Source: JAXDBV01 sp034678415 (GTDB lineage: Bacteria > Bacteroidota > Bacteroidia > Bacteroidales > VadinHA17). Taken from it: a stretch of DNA of 8,036 nt. The DNA is taken from positions 1 through 8,036 of the forward strand of contig JAXDBV010000031.1 of NCBI GenBank assembly GCA_034678415.1, given 5' to 3'. Positions 1 to 6,743 of this stretch are shown in pieces. The notes under the pieces were generated by a model. It was not told where the DNA came from and did no database searches. It was given only the letters and a program-made list of their open reading frames with translations. The translations under genes were made by a program, and so were the position numbers. Every line of letters begins with the position of its first letter. Position 1 is the first letter of the stretch.

Positions 1-1343
1 TCGCCCATATGATACAGGGCTTCCCTGATATCCTGAGCCAGCAGATCGCCGGAGATCGACTCCGCCAGTCCCGTCAACACTCGATCAAGAGCTTCTCCCG
101 TTTTTACCAGTGCTTCATAATGCCGTACATTGGTCACCACGGTATCGTTCTCAGACAACTTATTCAGATTCAGCATTTTAATAAGCTCCCCTGACAGTGA
201 ATGCACCTCATCAGGATTCTTCGCACAGATAGCCATAAACCGATCCTGTTCTCTCAGGCAGGAGAGGATCGCAGCGGAGAATTTTTTCTTCAGGATATTC
301 TTGTCAAGTTTGTCTGCCTTGTTGGCCAGGAGGATAACACGCCGGTCTCCATTGCCTGTCTGTGAGAGAATATGCTTGTATGACCGGCATATGATGTCCG
401 CGGGATCGGCGGCATCCACCATCAGCAGCACAATGCTGGCCTGTTCAATCTTCTGGTAGGTTTTCCTTATTCCCAGCTTCTCTATCACATCCGAGGTCTC
501 TCTCAGCCCGGCCGTATCAATGAACCGGAAGGTCACACCGTCAAGAGTAAGCGTATCCTCAATCGTGTCGCGGGTGGTGCCGGCAATCTCCGAGACAATG
601 GCTCTTTCCTCTTTCAACAAGGTGTTCAGCAGGGTTGATTTGCCTACATTCGGCTTACCCACAATAGCCACCGGCACACCGTTTTTGATCACGTTACCTA
701 AAGCAAAGGAACCGGCCATATCTTTCACCAGTTTGTTGACAGACCGCACAAGGTCTTCGAGCTCCTTCCTGTCGGCAAATTCCACCTCTTCCTCGGCAAA
801 ATCAAGCTCCAACTCGACCATGGAAGCAAAATGAAGCAGTTTATCTCTTAACTGCTTCATCTCAGCAGAAAAGCCGCCCCTCATCTGTTGCATCGCTACT
901 TTATGAGAGGCAGCCGAGGATGAAGCGATCAGATCGGCTACCGCTTCCGCCTGGGAAAGGTCCATCTTGCCGTTCAGGAAGGCACGCAGGGTAAACTCAC
1001 CCGGCCCGGCCAGCCGCGCTCCCAGCCTCACAAAGAGCTGGAGGATCTCCTGCTGGATATATACCGCCCCGTGGCATGAAACCTCCACCAGGTCTTCCCC
1101 GGTGTATGAATGCGGGGCTCTGAACAGGCTCACCATTACCTCATCAACCACCCTGTCGCCATCTTTTAACAAGCCGTGATGAATGGTGTTCGGCTTTTGT
1201 CTATCCAGCCGCATACCCTTTTTCGATGGTACAAATACCCTGCTGCACAGTGCAACAGCGTTCCCACCCGATAAACGGATCACTGCTATCGCACCCGTAC
1301 CGGGCGGGGTGGAAACAGCACATATGGTATCCGAGCCTGTCAT
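1..1343 (-). CDS. mnmE: tRNA uridine-5-carboxymethylaminomethyl(34) synthesis GTPase MnmE, C-terminus cut by window edge
   Basis: MnmE (TrmE) is a cytoplasmic GTPase that works with MnmG (GidA) to install the (carboxymethyl)aminomethyl group on U34 of certain tRNAs, using a folate-derived carbon. The N-terminal tetrahydrofolate-binding domain is clear: MTGSDTICAVSTPPGTGAIA at residues 1-20, then the conserved PHSYTGEDLVEVSCHG and GPGEFTLRAFLNGKMDLSQA stretches. The helical domain is interrupted by a G domain with P-loop GKPNVGKST at 229-237, DTAG at 276-279 and NKAD at 341-344. In total 447 complete codons are visible, ending in ...EALYHMG. The family usually continues for about 20 residues to the catalytic FCIGK tail, which lies beyond base 1. 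The ATG at 1343 is chosen because it matches the family N-terminus. The gene follows the Hdr-like operon by 81 bp on the same strand, but a candidate promoter sits in that gap. Its function appears unrelated to the operon. The family assignment is secure. Confidence 0.97.
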   Translation of the reverse strand, partial: MTGSDTICAVSTPPGTGAIAVIRLSGGNAVALCSRVFVPSKKGMRLDRQKPNTIHHGLLKDGDRVVDEVMVSLFRAPHSYTGEDLVEVSCHGAVYIQQEILQLFVRLGARLAGPGEFTLRAFLNGKMDLSQAEAVADLIASSSAASHKVAMQQMRGGFSAEMKQLRDKLLHFASMVELELDFAEEEVEFADRKELEDLVRSVNKLVKDMAGSFALGNVIKNGVPVAIVGKPNVGKSTLLNTLLKEERAIVSEIAGTTRDTIEDTLTLDGVTFRFIDTAGLRETSDVIEKLGIRKTYQKIEQASIVLLMVDAADPADIICRSYKHILSQTGNGDRRVILLANKADKLDKNILKKKFSAAILSCLREQDRFMAICAKNPDEVHSLSGELIKMLNLNKLSENDTVVTNVRHYEALVKTGEALDRVLTGLAESISGDLLAQDIREALYHMG

Positions 1344-1424
1344 ATCCGGAATTTGGGCAAAGTTATTCTATTTTCAATGAGTTGAAACAGCAAACCTGCC
1401 GGATATTTATTTCCTGGGAGATAC
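1344..1424 (-). promoter_or_regulatory. mnmE upstream gap with candidate Bacteroidota promoter
   Basis: On the minus strand, TAACTTTG at 1365-1358 is a perfect match to the Bacteroidota -7 consensus TAnnTTTG. It ends 14 nt before the mnmE ATG. Nineteen bases upstream (1387-1385) is TTT where the -33 element would have TTG, so the upstream half is only partly matched. The implied 5' leader is very short, about 9-10 nt. An 8-bp inverted repeat (ATATCCGG at 1342-1349 and CCGGATAT at 1399-1406) flanks the promoter with a 49-nt spacing; it may be chance. No U-tract hairpin terminator for the upstream operon is visible in this gap, so read-through into mnmE is possible. Confidence 0.4.
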
Positions 1425-3251
1425 TCAGAGGGCATCAACATCCGCCCGTATTTCTTCTTTCCTGCCTTCCGCCGGTTGCATCATCAGGGCATCAGCAACG
1501 ATTTCCGCAATATCCCTGACAGGCATCAGGCAGGCAGAACGGAATGTCTTTTTGCAGAGAGGGCAGGAGGTAGCCAGTTGTTCGGTATCCGGGGTCACAA
1601 GAGACTCCATCGCCTTCTTTGCAATGATTTGTTTATCAGCATATTCAAGCTCAAGATCTCCCAGGCTGCCGCCGCAGCACAATCCTTCGCCTTCCGAAAA
1701 TCCGGGATTCTCCAGTGCCGTCACACCCTGCAATACCCTGCGCGGCTCGTAATAGATACCTGCCTTCCTTCCCAGCTCACAGGGATCATGATAAACGGTT
1801 GGCTTCCACGTCTGCACGGGCTTCAGAACACCCTGAGAAATCAGCGTATCAAGGTACTGGGAATGATGCATGACAGGGATCTTGAGGTTATAGTCGTTGG
1901 TGAACGTATGAAAGCAAATAGGGCAGGAGGTTACCAGCATCCTGGGCTGACATTCCAGGATCCGCTGCCGCGTCTTCTGAACGATTGCCCTGTATGCTTC
2001 AAACTGTCCTGAGAGCTGAAGTGGCCTGCCGCAGCAGATATTTTCATCGGCATCAACCCACCGGTAATCTTCGCCGGCCATCATAAATATTTTCTTCATC
2101 GCCTGTACGATGGAAGGGGTGAGCTGTGTCATACATCCGCCGAAAAAAGCGATCCTGGCCGGCAATACTTTTCTCTGATGCCCGTCGTTATGATAGGAAT
2201 AATCTGCCAGCATGCGTCCATGGCTCCTGTTCCGCTCATTCATACGGATCTCAATGGAATCGACCCTTACAGGGCAGCCGACGTTGCACCGACCACACAT
2301 CAGGCAGTTCATGGTCTGCACCGGGTCCACGGGACCGGCCCTGCGGTAGTTCCTTATGAAATTCACCGACTGTCCAACCGACATTGCCGTGTCGTTCAGC
2401 TGACAGGTGTTCATGCATATACCACAGGAGGAACAGGCATGAACATGAAAGCTGGTGATGCCCTCGTCACCGGTGACTTTCGTCCTGGCATTCTTGAGGA
2501 ATATATGAACAATTTCCGTCAGGATATGCATATACCGCGAGAAGGGCAGGGTGAGGAAGAAGCCGCAGAGGACGAGAGAATAGGCCCACCAGGCAGATTC
2601 AGAGAGGAAGGAATAGGAGTGCGGGAGCCGGATGATATCGCCCAGGAAAGCGGTGACAAATCCGCCGCCACCATAGAACGTATGGTTCAGGCTTTCAGCC
2701 ACCAGCCGCGCAGGAAAGATGAGCCAGAGAAAGGTCAGGGCCAGCCTGTCGGGATACTGGTGCCGGGGCTTTTTCTTCATACCCAGGTGACGGGAGAAGA
2801 ATCGCTTATAGATAGCCAGCAATAAGCCCGACAGGATGAACAGCAGCAGGAAGTCCATCACGTGGTTCAGCACCGCTGCGAACCCATCCTTTGGCTCCTC
2901 ACCCCGTGTGAAATAATCGAGGAAGATCGCATGGGTGGGAGAGCTGAAAAAGTTACCCGAGTGATGCACCGATTCCACATGCCCCACGAGGATCAGCAGG
3001 AACCACCCGAAGGCCAGGCTCATGTGCATGTACCACAAGCGCACGTTCTCCTTCATGATCCTCAGGTGAAGAAGGCTTTCCCTGAAGATCTCAAGCAACG
3101 AGTCATACAGCCATGTGAATCGCACCGAGTATTTCAGCCGCACCCGGTTCTTCAGCCCTATCTGCCTGTACCATTTTACATAGTACAGCACCAGCGTGAA
3201 GAACAGGAAGGCCACACCTGACGCAAACGGTATGAGGAAGGAGGGTTGCAT
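1425..3251 (-). CDS. Membrane-anchored HdrD/DsrK-like Fe-S oxidoreductase: NarI/DsrM-like cytochrome b domain fused to a dicluster ferredoxin and two CCG domains
   Basis: This 608-residue protein looks like the quinone-facing subunit of the complex. The N-terminal ~250 residues are hydrophobic, with likely membrane spans near 5-27, 73-93, 128-149, 168-188 and 219-238. Histidines H76, H91, H130, H190, H242 and H249 in or beside these spans are candidate b-haem ligands, as in NarI/DsrM. Next are two [4Fe-4S] motifs: C273/C276/C279/C283 (ending Cys-Gln rather than Cys-Pro) and C316/C319/C322/C326-Pro. Two complete CCG (DUF224) motifs follow: C373, C406-C407, C443, C446 and C491, C525-C526, C563, C566. 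Their spacing fits the non-cubane [4Fe-4S] cluster sites of HdrB/HdrD. The order resembles a DsrM-DsrK fusion or the ETF:menaquinone oxidoreductase (EMO) family, but no etfAB is present. It starts 3 nt after the HdrC2-like gene, so translational coupling is likely. Electron exchange with menaquinone is inferred; the substrate is unknown. Confidence 0.9.
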   Translation of the reverse strand: MQPSFLIPFASGVAFLFFTLVLYYVKWYRQIGLKNRVRLKYSVRFTWLYDSLLEIFRESLLHLRIMKENVRLWYMHMSLAFGWFLLILVGHVESVHHSGNFFSSPTHAIFLDYFTRGEEPKDGFAAVLNHVMDFLLLFILSGLLLAIYKRFFSRHLGMKKKPRHQYPDRLALTFLWLIFPARLVAESLNHTFYGGGGFVTAFLGDIIRLPHSYSFLSESAWWAYSLVLCGFFLTLPFSRYMHILTEIVHIFLKNARTKVTGDEGITSFHVHACSSCGICMNTCQLNDTAMSVGQSVNFIRNYRRAGPVDPVQTMNCLMCGRCNVGCPVRVDSIEIRMNERNRSHGRMLADYSYHNDGHQRKVLPARIAFFGGCMTQLTPSIVQAMKKIFMMAGEDYRWVDADENICCGRPLQLSGQFEAYRAIVQKTRQRILECQPRMLVTSCPICFHTFTNDYNLKIPVMHHSQYLDTLISQGVLKPVQTWKPTVYHDPCELGRKAGIYYEPRRVLQGVTALENPGFSEGEGLCCGGSLGDLELEYADKQIIAKKAMESLVTPDTEQLATSCPLCKKTFRSACLMPVRDIAEIVADALMMQPAEGRKEEIRADVDAL

Positions 3252-3254
3252 CTG

Positions 3255-3584
3255 TCAGGTCTTCATTATTTCAAAATATTTTTTCATCGCCATGATCGCT
3301 TTGCGGGTATTCACCCCCCGGGGGCATACCAGTAAGCATTTGCCGCAGAACTGGCAGTATTTCAAGCCTCTGATAAGGTCAACCCGCAGATCGTTCCGCA
3401 GGAAAACCAGCAGGCTGCGAAACCCTGTACCTGTCTTCTCCGCCGATACACAGGTACCGCTACACGCACCACACGATATGCAGAGAGCTACCGATGGCAC
3501 ATGATCAACGATATCATGGTATGCCTGCCCTGCCTGATCCTGGTCGATCAGCAGATCTTTGTGTACATCAAACCCGAACTCCAT
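3255..3584 (-). CDS. Small HdrC-like di-[4Fe-4S] protein (second C subunit)
   Basis: A 109-residue soluble protein that probably serves as an electron wire between the flavoprotein and the membrane subunit. Two ferredoxin-type motifs are visible: C35/C38/C41/C45, whose last Cys is followed by Val, and C77/C80/C83/C87-Pro. The spacing between the motifs (about 32 residues) and the absence of other domains fit HdrC. At 109 residues it is much shorter than the operon's first HdrC-like protein (235 residues). There are no membrane spans and no signal peptide. The ATG lies inside the end of the upstream HdrA-like gene (17-bp overlap) and the stop is 3 bp before the next start, so the three genes are almost certainly one translationally coupled unit. 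By position it corresponds to hdrC2 of sHdr clusters. The dicluster family is secure; its place in the electron path is inferred. Confidence 0.88.
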   Translation of the reverse strand: MEFGFDVHKDLLIDQDQAGQAYHDIVDHVPSVALCISCGACSGTCVSAEKTGTGFRSLLVFLRNDLRVDLIRGLKYCQFCGKCLLVCPRGVNTRKAIMAMKKYFEIMKT

Positions 3585-4620
3585 CGCCGCTCATCACTTG
3601 TTTTGTTTGTTTGAATGCCGAAATATATTTTGATGCTTCCACGGCCATCCTGGTTGCCTCGTTCATTGTCTCAGCCAGGTTCTTCGGGCCGGAACAGGTG
3701 CCTGCAAAAAACAATCCCGGGGATGTGCCGCCGGTGATATCACCGGTCAGGCCTCTCCCGAAGAAGCCGTCAACGGCTCTCTCCGGTTCACGGGTGAACG
3801 GCGGGAGAGGAGCGGGATCCATACCCACCAGCAGGATCACAAGGTCAACGGTCATCTTCGCCGGGCGTCCGGCCAGCGTATCCTCATACCGGAGCACAAT
3901 AGTGCCGTCTGCATTCTGGTTCGTCTCCGACAACCGGCCCCTGATAAACTGTATCCGATAATCCATCTGCGCTTTCTTGTACCGGTCTTCATAAAAACGC
4001 CCGTGCAGCCGGAGGTCCATATACAGGCAACTCACACGTATGCCGGGAATGCGCTTGCTCAGCTCCATCGCCTGTTTGATACCGGTGATGCAACACACGG
4101 CCGAGCAGTGTTCCCTGCTGACCTTCACATCCCTCGACCCCACACAATGAATGAATGCCACCTTCCCCGGAATCCTCCCGTCAGAAGTGTGTATATCATT
4201 GTTCGTGAACATTTCCTCCAGATCAACCGACGTGATCACATTCCCATATATCCCATACCCGTATTCCTCCTTGATCCCGGCGTCGAAAGGAACAAAACCG
4301 GTAGTTACCACCAATGTAAGCGATCGATAGATATTACTCTTATCATCAATCAGTTCAAAATAATTACCTGAATTATTAATTGAGATGATATTCACTCCCG
4401 TCCTGATGGTATCCCTAACGGGAGTAAGCAGATTTTCAAGGATGTCACCCGCTTTTTCACTATGGGGGAACAAGGTATCCCACCTCAGCAGTTTACCTCC
4501 AGGGTTCTCCTCTTTTTCCAGCATAAGTACCTTGTGGCCGCAGGTAATAAGGCTGGCTGTGGCTTTAAGACCGGCAGGCCCGGCACCCAATATTATGCAA
4601 TCGAACGCTTCCACCGTCAA
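3568..4620 (-). CDS. Short HdrA-like FAD/[4Fe-4S] flavoprotein
   Basis: A 350-residue flavoprotein with the thioredoxin-reductase-like core of HdrA. Visible motifs are the dinucleotide-binding GAGPAGL at 12-18 with acidic E35, NPGG at 39-42, the HdrA signature CVGSRD at 159-164 followed by HCSAVCC at 171-177, and an FAD-closing segment from FAGTCSGPKNLAE near 305. C159, C172, C176 and C177 have the 13/4/1 spacing of the unusual cluster ligands reported within the thioredoxin-reductase domain of methanogen HdrA. It lacks the N-terminal Fe-S domain, inserted ferredoxin domain and C-terminal ferredoxin domains of methanogen HdrA; this length and content fit the short sHdr-type HdrA. Only one flavin site is evident. 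The start is a non-ATG codon: TTG at 4620, or alternatively GTG at 4614; an in-frame stop lies just upstream. It begins 8 bp after the HdrB-like gene. Role: central electron hub of the complex. Partner and substrate are unknown. Confidence 0.92.
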   Translation of the reverse strand: MTVEAFDCIILGAGPAGLKATASLITCGHKVLMLEKEENPGGKLLRWDTLFPHSEKAGDILENLLTPVRDTIRTGVNIISINNSGNYFELIDDKSNIYRSLTLVVTTGFVPFDAGIKEEYGYGIYGNVITSVDLEEMFTNNDIHTSDGRIPGKVAFIHCVGSRDVKVSREHCSAVCCITGIKQAMELSKRIPGIRVSCLYMDLRLHGRFYEDRYKKAQMDYRIQFIRGRLSETNQNADGTIVLRYEDTLAGRPAKMTVDLVILLVGMDPAPLPPFTREPERAVDGFFGRGLTGDITGGTSPGLFFAGTCSGPKNLAETMNEATRMAVEASKYISAFKQTKQVMSGDGVRV

Positions 4621-4628
4621 AGAATGTA

Positions 4629-5699
4629 TCAGTATACTTTCAGCATTTCAGGCATCCGTGGACGGGACAATGCATTCCCGTCCTTGTCGGTATATTTCTT
4701 CCCGGGATCGTACTCAATACCCATTTTGTCAAGCAAAGGCTCAACGCTCACCTGGTGCATCTGCAGACCGATATCCCATGGATCATAACCCAGGCAGAGG
4801 GCGACCACCTCTTCGTATGTGAGAACAGGGATGCCCATCCCATCTTTACCAAATGTCTCCGCTTTCATTTCGCTGGCCACGTATTGCCAGCGGTCCAGGA
4901 ACATGTTACAACCGGGGCAGTTGGTGATGATCAGGTCGGGTTCATAAGGCTGCATGGACTTCAGCTTGCGATAACTGTTGGACAGGGAATAGCCACGGCT
5001 CGTTTTCAGAAAATACTGCCTGAATCCGAAGCCACAGCAATGGCGGCGCTCAGGATAATCAATGATCTCACCGCCAAGAGATTCAACAAGACCGGACAAT
5101 ACCTGTGGATATTCAGCCCCGCCAACACCTCTCTCAGGGAACATTTTTGAATAGTGACAACCTATGTGATCCACAACCCTCAGAGGTTTTTTATTCAACC
5201 GGTCAGTAAGCATGTACCTGGCCTTACCGGCAATTTCATTCCTGAACTTGTACATGATATCACTGCTGTGTACCATGTTATCAGGTCTGGCAAACTCACG
5301 CCCTGTTGCTTCCCGAAGGTAGTCCCTGATCTCATTCTCCAGCCCGGGGCTGTGATCCCACATGTCGAGTATCTCAGAGTAGAGGCCAAAGGAGGTAACA
5401 CATGAGACGATGAGGTTTTTATAGCCTTTTTCTGTCATCAGAGCAAACTGACGGGCAATAACCGTCATGGTTGTTTCCATCTTGACAAGGTCAGTATGGT
5501 ACCCGATGCCGGTGCAGGTCGTATGGGAAGGATCAGTAAACAGATCTTTTCCCAGGTCATCACGTAATATTTTGATGAAAGCTTCCTCGGCACCCGGAAA
5601 GAAGTTCTGGCGGATACAACTGCGTACATAAAAATAGTGGTCATCGGCGATCTCCTTCTGGAATTCCCGCCATGGAACCCTTGCTGCATCAGCTCTCAT
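4629..5699 (-). CDS. HdrB-like CCG-domain protein with a degenerate first CCG motif
   Basis: A 356-residue soluble protein of the HdrB family, the subunit that binds non-cubane [4Fe-4S] clusters and handles thiol/disulfide chemistry in methanogens. The C-terminal CCG motif is complete: C181 (in IGCHYS), C221-C222-Gly, and C261-P-G-C264. The N-terminal copy is recognisable but broken. C28 is present, the CC pair is T61-C62 (HTTCTGIGYH), and the terminal CxxC is C100-V-T-S103, so two of the five expected cysteines are replaced by Thr and Ser. It therefore probably binds one canonical non-cubane cluster. No membrane spans or signal peptide are seen. The C-terminal ~50 residues extend beyond the HdrB core and carry no motif I recognise. 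Its ATG overlaps the end of the upstream HdrC-like gene by 11 bp. By order it corresponds to hdrB1 of sHdr clusters. Family secure; function inferred. Confidence 0.9.
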   Translation of the reverse strand: MRADAARVPWREFQKEIADDHYFYVRSCIRQNFFPGAEEAFIKILRDDLGKDLFTDPSHTTCTGIGYHTDLVKMETTMTVIARQFALMTEKGYKNLIVSCVTSFGLYSEILDMWDHSPGLENEIRDYLREATGREFARPDNMVHSSDIMYKFRNEIAGKARYMLTDRLNKKPLRVVDHIGCHYSKMFPERGVGGAEYPQVLSGLVESLGGEIIDYPERRHCCGFGFRQYFLKTSRGYSLSNSYRKLKSMQPYEPDLIITNCPGCNMFLDRWQYVASEMKAETFGKDGMGIPVLTYEEVVALCLGYDPWDIGLQMHQVSVEPLLDKMGIEYDPGKKYTDKDGNALSRPRMPEMLKVY

Positions 5700-6396
5700 G
5701 CTTATTTTTTTTGCCTTCGTACTGTAAGAAAAAGTAGTCGTTCAAAACGGTATCATCATAATCGATCCCCAGTTCATCAGCATACCTCGAGGCATCTTCT
5801 TCCATCTGGCAGAATCTCTCCGTTGAACCCGTCACATCAAATATCTTCCGGATCTCCTCCAGTGCCGATTCGGGGATCTTGCGCACAGGTCCGTCTCCTT
5901 CCTTCCGGTATGAATCGCCAAAACGGTTGAACACTTCAGACCTGTATTTCATAACCCAGCTCCATATCGGTCCTTGTTCAGGAAATAACTCAGGATCTAC
6001 ATTATCAGGATACACACAGTACCCTTTACTCAGGATCGTATCACCCACCATTTTCTTCAAGACATACATCTGCCGGCCCCTCGTTGACTTCATGTATAAT
6101 CCGCTGTTGATGGACAGGTTACGAAGGGCAAGGATCAGCAAACCGGGCGTGTTCCCCCGCGGACAACGGGTTTTACACGACATGCACTGCCCGCAGAACC
6201 AGATCTTCTCGCCCGTGAGCAGATCTTCCAGTACCTGCTCGTCTTCCACCTGGAGATGATCGGCAATCTCGCGCGGATCATAATCATAAAACGATGCGGC
6301 AGGACAAATGGCTGTGCACGTACCGCAATTGATACATGCATGCAGTCCATGTGTGAAACGCACATCCTCTTTTAATTTCTTAAACAGCTTTCCCAT
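5689..6396 (-). CDS. HdrC-like di-[4Fe-4S] protein (first C subunit, first gene of the operon)
   Basis: A 235-residue soluble HdrC-like electron carrier. Its N-terminal half has two ferredoxin motifs: C21/C24/C27/C31-Pro and C68/C71/C74/C78-Pro. They are separated by a segment with DPREIADHL (40-48) typical of this family. The C-terminal ~110 residues are acidic and aromatic with no recognised motif; this extension resembles long HdrC1-type subunits rather than the ~190-residue methanogen HdrC. There are no membrane helices, so unlike HdrE/QmoC it is not itself an anchor. It is the first gene after a 510-bp spacer, so the operon promoter should lie upstream of it. A GGGAGG sequence directly abuts the ATG with no spacer, which is too close to act as a good ribosome site for that ATG. 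GTG at codon 12 is an alternative start, but the ATG retains sequence (MGKLFKKLKEDVRF) that leads naturally into the first cluster motif. Confidence 0.88.
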   Translation of the reverse strand: MGKLFKKLKEDVRFTHGLHACINCGTCTAICPAASFYDYDPREIADHLQVEDEQVLEDLLTGEKIWFCGQCMSCKTRCPRGNTPGLLILALRNLSINSGLYMKSTRGRQMYVLKKMVGDTILSKGYCVYPDNVDPELFPEQGPIWSWVMKYRSEVFNRFGDSYRKEGDGPVRKIPESALEEIRKIFDVTGSTERFCQMEEDASRYADELGIDYDDTVLNDYFFLQYEGKKNKHES

Positions 6397-6580
6397 CCTC
6401 CCGATAATACAGCTAAAATATCCCTAAATCAGCAGGATGGAAAGCCCTTTAATACCTAAAAATTCCGCCGGTAAATACGGGGAGTATAAATACGTACCTG
6501 CCTTGAATCAAATGTCTGTAATGATATGACTTGTAATGAATTTAAACCTGTGCTACTTTACCAAATAAAAACCGAGCAGG
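6397..6580 (-). promoter_or_regulatory. Leader and upstream region of the Hdr-like operon
   Basis: These 184 bp precede the first Hdr gene and contain no credible ORF. No full TAnnTTTG -7 box was found on the minus strand. One-mismatch candidates are GACATTTG (near 6505-6512) and TTTATTTG (near 6562-6569), neither with a TTG at the -33 spacing. A short direct repeat, TAAATACG, occurs at 6472-6479 and 6487-6494 (15-bp period, 78-98 bp before the start). It could be a regulator half-site pair but is short enough to be chance. The operon promoter is assumed to lie here or in the adjoining AT-rich block; it is not identified. Confidence 0.3.
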
Positions 6581-6599
6581 TGTTTAATATTATTAAACA
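6581..6599. promoter_or_regulatory. 19-bp perfect palindrome, candidate operator or hairpin
   Basis: The sequence TGTTTAATATTATTAAACA consists of two perfect 9-bp arms around a single central T. It lies at the boundary between ordinary sequence and the extreme AT-rich block, about 185 bp before the first Hdr gene. The arm TATTAAAC recurs at 6738-6745, at the other edge of the block. The symmetry suits a dimeric DNA-binding regulator. It is not followed by a U-tract, so a terminator is less likely. No known consensus was recognised, and low complexity raises the chance of coincidence. Confidence 0.35.
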
Positions 6600-6740
6600 A
6601 CATATTAATATAAATAAATTATGATTCAATAATATTAAATATTATTTTAATTAATTTAAACATTATATTAATATTATTAATTATATATTAAATATTTTAT
6701 ATTATTATTTAGATTATATTAAATATCAGTTAACATTTAT
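6600..6740. other. Extremely AT-rich spacer with repeated short palindromes
   Basis: Positions 6601-6720 contain only five G or C bases, about 96% A+T, whereas flanking genes are near 50% GC. The 11-mer ATATTAAATAT (5-bp arms around one base) occurs at 6632-6642, 6685-6695 and 6716-6726. The offsets are 53 and 31 bp, close to whole helical turns. Other symmetric runs include AATAATAT/ATATTATT around 6628-6646. There is no ORF of note on either strand. In a two-letter sequence of this length some recurring 11-mers are expected by chance, so the repeats are weak evidence; the composition itself is not. It may be a bent or easily melted promoter-proximal element, a nucleoid-protein target, or recently inserted DNA. 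Confidence 0.6.
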
Positions 6741-6743
6741 TAA

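Noticed and set aside
130..1519. Several plus-strand open frames of 65-109 codons
   Set aside because: All but the last part are antisense to mnmE, which is supported by complete G-domain and N-terminal motifs.
1476..2012. Plus-strand open frame of about 178 codons
   Set aside because: Antisense to the second half of the same Fe-S gene, including both CCG domains; no independent evidence of coding.
2178..2825. Plus-strand open frame of about 215 codons
   Set aside because: It lies entirely antisense to the 608-residue Fe-S/cytochrome b gene, whose cysteine motifs are intact across the same bases. Its own translation shows no recognisable domain.
3494..3961. Plus-strand open frame of about 155 codons
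   Set aside because: Antisense to the HdrC-like and HdrA-like genes; a shadow produced by their codon bias.
5465..5689. Minus-strand open frame overlapping the start of the HdrB-like gene
   Set aside because: It is an alternative reading frame within the HdrB-like gene; the HdrB frame has the family motifs and correct operon overlap.
1425..6396. Canonical methanogen HdrABC or QmoABC
   Set aside because: HdrA lacks ferredoxin domains, there is no second HdrA-like protein as in Qmo, and the HdrB/C subunits are duplicated, with the second B fused to a membrane domain.
6600..6740. CRISPR array or tandem-repeat array in the AT-rich block
   Set aside because: No repeat longer than about 12 bp recurs, spacing is irregular, and the short repeats are near what two-letter composition would give.
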